Shown here: one piece after another, positions 59,802 through 64,000 of the stretch
Layout: the number at the start of each line of letters is the position of its first letter
How positions within the stretch are numbered: the first letter of the stretch is position 1
From: Chthonomonas sp. UBA2362
GTDB taxonomy: Bacteria; Armatimonadota; Fimbriimonadia; Fimbriimonadales; Fimbriimonadaceae
Length of the DNA stretch: 64,000 bases
Direction of reading: 5' to 3'
Assembly: GCA_002344135.1 (NCBI GenBank)
Contig: DDTO01000002.1
Span: forward strand, 608,794-672,793
Made by a program: the position numbers and the translations under genes
Notes under the pieces: model-generated
Database searches by the model: none
The model's input: only the letters and a program-made list of their open reading frames with translations
What the model was told of the DNA's origin: nothing

Positions 59802-60212
59802 ATGACTCGAACACGCCTCCTCCCGCTTGTCGCTTCGCTCGCCTTGCTCGCTCTGGGCATCGGATGCTCGTCCGGACGAGGCGATTCCTCGACCACCACC
59901 GAGTCTGCCAAGCCCTCTGCCAGCGAGGAACCCAAGAAGACCGACGCCGGAACGACGGCAGCGATCGACTTCGAGAAGGAAGTGAAGCCCGTGATGCACA
60001 CGTACTGCGTCCCGTGCCACCTTGGCGCTGGCAAGGACAACATCACGCTCGACGACTTCCAGACGAACGCACAGGCCGCCGCCAATGTGGCCACGCTCCA
60101 CAAGATGCTTCTCGAGGTCGAGGGCGGCAAAATGCCTCCCAAGAACGCTAAGCCGATACCAGCGGATGTCAAGGCCAAGCTCATCGCCGACATGAAGGCT
60201 TTCATCGAGTAA
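59802..60212 (+). CDS. lipoprotein with single CxxCH haem motif (cytochrome c-like)
   Basis: A 136-residue protein with lipoprotein signal MTRTRLLPLVASLALLALGIGC (Cys22). After a Ser/Thr/Lys linker the motif VKPVMHTYCVPCHLGAGKDN carries CxxCH, and GGKMPPKNAKPIPADVKAKL supplies the methionine ligand region (KMPP). This is the small cytochrome pattern common in planctomycete-type and armatimonad genomes (similar to PSCyt1 domains). It may shuttle electrons in the periplasm. A 12-bp palindrome follows its stop. Confidence 0.75.
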   Translation: MTRTRLLPLVASLALLALGIGCSSGRGDSSTTTESAKPSASEEPKKTDAGTTAAIDFEKEVKPVMHTYCVPCHLGAGKDNITLDDFQTNAQAAANVATLHKMLLEVEGGKMPPKNAKPIPADVKAKLIADMKAFIE

Positions 60213-60220
60213 GCAGCCAA

Positions 60221-60232
60221 GGGTGCGCACCC
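60221..60232. terminator. 12-bp palindrome between convergent genes
   Basis: GGGTGCGCACCC is self-complementary and lies between the cytochrome-like gene (ends 60212, plus) and RNase J (ends 60260, minus). The stem is too short to be certain. Confidence 0.3.
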
Positions 60233-60259
60233 ATTGAAACGTCGCGCTCCGAGAAAGCG

Positions 60260-61906
60260 CTAGATTTCGATGACGGTGGGAACCACGAGCGGGCGCAGTT
60301 GAGCGCGTCGCTGGATCTGCCTCCGCAAGACATCGGACGCCGTATGCCGCACCGCATCAATGTCCTTGATGTCGCTCTCCGTCAGTTTCGCGAGGGCTTC
60401 GAGGAGAGCTCCCGAGGCTTCGTCGAGCAGGTCCGAACTCCCGCTGAAGCCCTTGGCCTGAATAACCGGGTCGCCGACGATCTCGCCCCGTTCCATATCG
60501 AGAGCGATGGTGACGACGACGATGCCGTCGTTAGCGAGGTTGGAGCGGTCTCTCAGTATCTCGTCGGAGATTCCCGCGGTGCCGCTGTTGTCGACGAGCA
60601 CCCGTCCGCTGGGTACCGGTTCGGCGATCCAAGCCGTGGTGTCGTCCATGCAGAGCGGCAACCCATCTTGAAGCATGAAGATGCGGTTTTCCGGATAGCC
60701 CATCTCGCGGGCCATCTCCAGATAGAGGTGTTGATGGCGGGGCTCTCCATGGACGGGCGCGAGGTAATAGGGCCGCGTGAGGTTGATCATCATCTTGAGC
60801 TCTTCGCGGTAGGCGTGGCCGCTCACATGGACAGGATCGACGCTCTCATAAACAACGTTTGCCCCCATCCGGAAGAGTCGGTTGATCGTGCGCCAGATCG
60901 CGGCCTCGTTCCCGGGGATTGGGCGGGCCGAGTAGATGAGGGTGTCGCCGGGCAGAATGCGCAGCCGCGAGTACTCCTCCTTCGACATCTGAACCAATGC
61001 CGACATCGGCTCGCCTTGGCTACCGGTCGTGAGGATCACCACCTTGTCGAGGTCATGGGCGCCGACGTCCTTGAGCAGAATCTGGGTATTGCGAGGAATC
61101 TGCATATACCCGAGCCTGCTGCAGAGTTCGACAGTCGTCTCCATGCGTCGGCCCGCAACCGCGACCTTGCGCCCGGTCTCGTGTGCGACATCGAAAGCCT
61201 GCTGCATACGGTGGATGTTGCTGGCGAACGATGTGATCAGCACCCGGCCTGGCGAGGAAATGAACGCCTTATAGAGTCCGTCGCGCACGGCTCGCTCGCT
61301 GGGGCCCCAACCGGGCCGCTCGACGTTAGTGCTGTCGCTCAGGAGGCAGAGCACGCCCTCTTTGCCGATCTCCGCAAGCCGGTTGATGTTGGTGAGCTTG
61401 CCGTCGACGGGAGTAAAGTCGAACTTGAAGTCGCCGGTCATGAGCACGATGCCGTGGGGTGTTCGGATCGCCATCGCGCAGTTCTCGGGGATCGAGTGGG
61501 TGATGCGGATCGGCTCCACCGAGAGGCTTCCGACTTCGACGATGTCGCCGGGGGCCATGGTGCGCAAGTCGAGCCCTTTGGTGCCGAGCTTCTCGTCGAG
61601 CTTGTTCCGGATCATCGCATGGGTGAACTCCGTGGCGTAGACCGGGCAGTTCACCATTTGGAGAAGGTAGGGCAGCGCGCCTACGTGGTCTTCGTGAGCG
61701 TGGGTGAGGAAGATTCCGCGCAGTTTCGCGCGGTTCTCGACCAGAAAGGTGAAGTCCGGAATAACGATATCGACGCCGAACATCTCCTCGTTGGGAAACG
61801 AGAGACCGACGTCGACGACAATCATGTCGTCCCCATGCACGATCGCGGTGCAGTTCTTACCGATCTCGCCGGCGCCACCGAGGGGGATGACCTGGATCAA
61901 ACTCAC
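60260..61906 (-). CDS. rnj: ribonuclease J
   Basis: A 548-residue metallo-beta-lactamase-fold RNase. VIPLGGAGEIGKNCTAIVHG is the N-terminal motif, FLTHAHEDHVGALPYLL the zinc-ligand motif (HxHxDH), and VLMTGDFKFDFTPVDG, TGSQGEPMSAL (beta-CASP) and HVSGHAYREELK follow; VHGEPRHQH is the late zinc-binding site. It combines 5' exonuclease and endonuclease roles in mRNA decay and rRNA processing. The start at 61906 precedes a tRNA-Leu gene on the same strand by 34 bp. The C-terminus (TVIEI) is standard length. Confidence 0.96.
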   Translation of the reverse strand: MSLIQVIPLGGAGEIGKNCTAIVHGDDMIVVDVGLSFPNEEMFGVDIVIPDFTFLVENRAKLRGIFLTHAHEDHVGALPYLLQMVNCPVYATEFTHAMIRNKLDEKLGTKGLDLRTMAPGDIVEVGSLSVEPIRITHSIPENCAMAIRTPHGIVLMTGDFKFDFTPVDGKLTNINRLAEIGKEGVLCLLSDSTNVERPGWGPSERAVRDGLYKAFISSPGRVLITSFASNIHRMQQAFDVAHETGRKVAVAGRRMETTVELCSRLGYMQIPRNTQILLKDVGAHDLDKVVILTTGSQGEPMSALVQMSKEEYSRLRILPGDTLIYSARPIPGNEAAIWRTINRLFRMGANVVYESVDPVHVSGHAYREELKMMINLTRPYYLAPVHGEPRHQHLYLEMAREMGYPENRIFMLQDGLPLCMDDTTAWIAEPVPSGRVLVDNSGTAGISDEILRDRSNLANDGIVVVTIALDMERGEIVGDPVIQAKGFSGSSDLLDEASGALLEALAKLTESDIKDIDAVRHTASDVLRRQIQRRAQLRPLVVPTVIEI

Positions 61907-61940
61907 CCGGGCATTGTGGCACCTTCGCCGTAAGTAGAAA

Positions 61941-62027
61941 TGGTGCCCTAGACTGGACTCGAACCAGCACCCCCTTGCGAGGACTAGTACCTGAAACTAG
62001 CGCGTCTACCAATTTCGCCACCAGGGC
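61941..62027 (-). tRNA. tRNA-Leu (CAG)
   Basis: Eighty-seven bases on the minus strand. The acceptor GCCCTGG pairs with CTAGGGC, followed by A73 and an encoded CCA. The anticodon loop TTCAGGT gives CAG. A long variable arm (about CCTCGCAAGGGGG) marks it as class II, which fits leucine. The T-arm contains GGTTCGAGTCC. It decodes the CTG codon and lies just upstream of RNase J. Confidence 0.95.
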
Positions 62028-62079
62028 ACAGGTGAAGCAGGAGGATACCCCGGGGCCGACGTTCGCGCTAGGACCCGCC

Positions 62080-62440
62080 GGCAGACCTATGGAGTGCGCG
62101 GGCTTGACCGCGCTTATCGATACTGCCGCACTCCGACATCCATTGCCAGCCTCGGGATGACGCCCGGAACACCTCTCCACGAAGTGGGAGGTCGGTGAGC
62201 GGAGCGAACCGGGGGGGTCCAGGCAGCGCAAGGCGCCATTCGGTCCGAAGCGAAGCAATCGAGGAGCTTCGGTTCGGCCGAGTGGCAGACCTATGGAGTG
62301 CGCGGGCTCGACCGCGCTTTTCGATACTGCCGCACCCGACATTCCTCGGCAGCCTCGGGACGACGCCCGGAACACTTCTCCACGCAGTGGGGAGGTCGGT
62401 GAGTGAAGCGAAGCGGGAGGGGCAGTGGAGGACCCCAGCG
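62080..62440. repeat. tandem degenerate repeat (about 150 bp, period 204 bp) with reverse-oriented REP-like units
   Basis: Two blocks starting at 62080 and 62284 share GGCAGACCTATGGAGTGCGC and continue through a REP-like palindrome, ATACTGCCGCA, CCTCGGGATGACGCCCGGAA (one base differs) and CACTTCTCCACG-type sequence to a GGAGGTCGGTGAG motif. Copies differ at scattered positions. Confidence 0.7.
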
Positions 62441-62511
62441 GGGTGCCCCAAGCCCTCTCCCGGCCCTGCGGGCCGACCTCCCCCGCCGGGCGGGAGAGGT
62501 GACCGGATGCG

Positions 62512-62760
62512 CTCCCCCTCGCGAGAGCGAGAGGGACCTTCGCCGCGAAGCGCGCGAAGTGGAGGAGTAATCCCGTACCGCGCCTCGCACCCGCCAGAGT
62601 GAACGGCCCTCCCGGGCGACGGGGCGTAGCTGATTACTCCCCCTCAGGCACGGGCTCCGCCCGGCCAGTTCCCCCTCGTTGAGACGAGGGGGATTCCCCA
62701 TCCCCCTCGCGAAGGCGAGGGGGACCTTCGCTGCGCAGCGCGCGAAGTGGGGGAATCATG
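62512..62760. repeat. inverted-repeat-rich composite units (CCCCCTCGCGA... type)
   Basis: The pattern CCCCCTCGCGAxxGCGAG..GGACCTTCGC, then GCGCGCGAAGTGG.GGA, occurs at 62512-62572 and 62701-62760; a related palindrome CCCCCTCGTTGAGACGAGGG is at 62673-62692. Each unit holds two short hairpins in tandem. Confidence 0.65.
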
Positions 62761-62836
62761 GATTTTGATGCCTCCGCCCCGGTGGGGTGGAGGCTGATGC
62801 GCATCAAGCCTTAGATGCATAGACCAATGATTCGCC

Positions 62837-62974
62837 GTCATTCCGACCGGAGCGAAGCGGAGTGGAGGAATCGTCGTGCTGCGATGTGGGAAGGAGCAGG
62901 ACGATCCCTCGGCAAGGTCGGGATGAGGGTGCCGCGGCGAAAAAGCGCGGGCAGGCCCGCGCACTCCAAAGCGA
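62837..62974. repeat. composite 138-bp repeat, copy 1
   Basis: It begins GTCATTCCGACCGGAGCGAA, continues to GACGATCCCTCGGCAAGGTC and GGGATGA, and ends in a REP-like palindrome (AAAAGCGCGGGCAGGCCCGC, then GCACTCCAAA). It is the same length as the copy at 63130-63267. Confidence 0.7.
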
Positions 62975-63129
62975 CAAGACACCGGCGTTCGACCTCTCCC
63001 CCCGACCCTCTCCTCCGCCTGACGTGCCTCGGCGAGCCGGCATCGGAGAGGCGTAGGAGAGGGGAGAGTCGCTCCTGGGCGACCTACTCGGGCGTGACGA
63101 CGAAACTACGCGTCCGCCTATGAGTCGTC

Positions 63130-63267
63130 GTCATTCCGACCGAAGCGAAGCGGAGTGGAGGAATCGTCTTGCTTCGAGGCGGGAGGTTGCAGGACGATCC
63201 CTCGGCAAGCTCGGGATGACGAGTGCGACGGCATCGAAAAGCGCGGGCAGGCCCTCGCACTCCAAAT
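63130..63267. repeat. composite 138-bp repeat, copy 2
   Basis: It begins GTCATTCCGACCGAAGCGAA and ends with AAAAGCGCGGGCAGGCCCTC, then GCACTCCAAAT. It has the same order of parts and the same orientation as copy 1, 293 bp away. Confidence 0.7.
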
Positions 63268-63356
63268 CTCGCTACGCCGATCTGCCGGGGCGGCGGTGCC
63301 GGGGTGACCGGCTGTTACGACGAAGGGGCGTGCGGCAGATCGTCGTCCGATGACTC

Positions 63357-64000
63357 CTACCCGGGCGCCTTCGTGCGAGACCCGAGCCAGGCAAGGGTCT
63401 TCTCCACGATTACCGGATTGAACTCGCTTCCGGGGCGGCCCCATTTCTGCTGGGAGTCGCGGAAGGAGGTCGTCTTGAAGAACCCGTGATCGCTGGCAGA
63501 GAGACGGACGTACTCGCCTTTCCCACCCAATATCTCGACGATCCGCTTGTGGTCGTCTTCTCCCGAGATAAAGTCGTTCTCGCCCCAGAAGACCATCGCA
63601 GGGCACTTGACCTTGGTCCACAGTCCCTCGAGGTTGTAGCCGGCAAGCTCCTTAAAGAACTGAAGGCCGACGCCCGAATAGGTCTTGCCGTCCGGCGACA
63701 TCCCGCGAACTTGGTCTGCGAGTTCGGGGTGCTCTTTGGCGATCTGGTCGGGCGTCTTGCCCTCGTAGAAGAGGTAGTGGCTGACCGCGGCGAGGCGTCG
63801 CTGTCCTTCTCCCAGGGCTTCCACGCCGGCGCCGGACAGAAGCGACTGGCGACGTGTGTTTTCGAGCATGTACTCGGACCAGCTCTTGACGAGGGTGCCT
63901 CCGACGATCAGGCCGGCCAGCGGCTCCTCGGCGGCAAGGATGGGGCCGAAGGTTCCACCCATGCTGTGGCCGAAGATGAAGACCTTGTTCGGGTCGATGG
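63357..64000 (-). CDS. alpha/beta hydrolase, dienelactone-hydrolase-like (partial)
   Basis: The frame runs into the right edge, so only the C-terminal 214 residues are visible. FIFGHSMGGTFGP is the nucleophile elbow (Ser), FWGENDFISGEDDH carries the acid Asp, and ASDHGFFKTTSFRD the His, completing a catalytic triad. It resembles secreted or cytoplasmic serine esterases. The middle portion (residues after the nucleophile) forms a lid with DDHKRIVEILGG. Substrate unknown. It follows the repeat cluster in reverse orientation. Confidence 0.82.
   Translation of the reverse strand, partial: IDPNKVFIFGHSMGGTFGPILAAEEPLAGLIVGGTLVKSWSEYMLENTRRQSLLSGAGVEALGEGQRRLAAVSHYLFYEGKTPDQIAKEHPELADQVRGMSPDGKTYSGVGLQFFKELAGYNLEGLWTKVKCPAMVFWGENDFISGEDDHKRIVEILGGKGEYVRLSASDHGFFKTTSFRDSQQKWGRPGSEFNPVIVEKTLAWLGSRTKAPG

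Larger units (their letters stand above)
62028..63356. other. 1.3-kb gene-free repeat cluster
   Basis: No frame here has coding character; translations are Arg/Pro/Ser-rich. It consists of four REP-like palindromes and several composite repeats, detailed in the next three entries. It lies between tRNA-Leu and the right-edge hydrolase. Confidence 0.8.

Noticed and set aside
60299..61933. 544-codon plus-strand open frame opposite RNase J
   Set aside because: Antisense shadow of a certain gene; no recognisable motif.
62837..63267. Small open frames inside the repeats (for example SAGRPAHSK-type peptides)
   Set aside because: They are translations of the REP/composite repeat itself and recur wherever the repeat occurs.
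62028..63356. Possible CRISPR array or IS element in the repeat cluster
   Set aside because: Repeats are not equally spaced, occur in both orientations and have no transposase or terminal inverted repeats; treated as REP/composite repeats.

Overview
The window looks like a chromosomal segment of a GC-rich diderm bacterium, most probably from the Armatimonadota near Fimbriimonas. This is inference from gene content. Several secreted proteins end in a dockerin-like module of the form NGDVDGDNEVxIGDYA...FGxVGD, there are PEP-CTERM proteins, RemA (DUF370) sits beside MreB, and there is an outer-membrane porin. Many genes also have a TAnnnT -10 hexamer only 6-7 nt before the start codon, suggesting leaderless mRNAs. 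No phage, plasmid, transposase or CRISPR array is present, and most genes are ordinary housekeeping or secreted-protein genes. LAYOUT. 1-2 kb: minus-strand metal (probably zinc) acquisition operon, made of a small His/Cys membrane protein, a porin and a TroA-family binding protein cut by the left edge. 2-8 kb: alpha/beta hydrolase, lipoprotein, a REP/hairpin block, dnaK, and a serine hydrolase whose C-terminal domain appears frameshifted. 8-10.5 kb: PEP-CTERM protein and a two-gene HsdR_N-type nuclease pair with a perfect 14-bp palindrome at its start. 10.5-17.5 kb: secreted proteins (tail-fibre-like, LamG/dockerin, repeat/dockerin), a small CxxCxGxG protein and a GH4-like fragment. 17.7-20.7 kb: tightly overlapped mltG, yqeG-gtrA fusion and aroE. 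20.7-31.4 kb: a 956-aa dockerin protein, mreB, remA-like gene, leuS, a metalloprotease and an aldehyde dehydrogenase that starts back-to-back with a proline-racemase-family epimerase (31.4-32.4 kb); the last two suggest hydroxyproline catabolism. 33.7-37.4 kb: ECF sigma factor, a protein resembling a zinc-less anti-sigma domain, and a TPR-CHAT protease. 37.5-47.4 kb: PEP-CTERM protein, an unknown 606-aa protein, creatininase-family amidohydrolase, nucleoside deaminase, TPR protein, GH20 hexosaminidase, AraC/GyrI regulator and tRNA-His. 47.4-50.3 kb: glycosyltransferase 9, YmdB-type phosphodiesterase and a glycine-rich secreted protein. 50.5-56.3 kb: FecR-like/TPR/CHAT protein coupled to a CHASE2-adenylate cyclase. 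56.3-62 kb: homogentisate dioxygenase, TPR-redoxin, cytochrome-like lipoprotein, RNase J and tRNA-Leu. 62-63.4 kb: gene-free cluster of palindromic and composite repeats, followed by an alpha/beta hydrolase cut by the right edge. The most system-like loci are the two CHAT modules. One couples a caspase-like protease to transcription (sigma factor), the other to cyclic-nucleotide signalling (CHASE2 cyclase). A family of at least eight REP-like palindromes with a GCACTCCAAA tail is scattered between genes.
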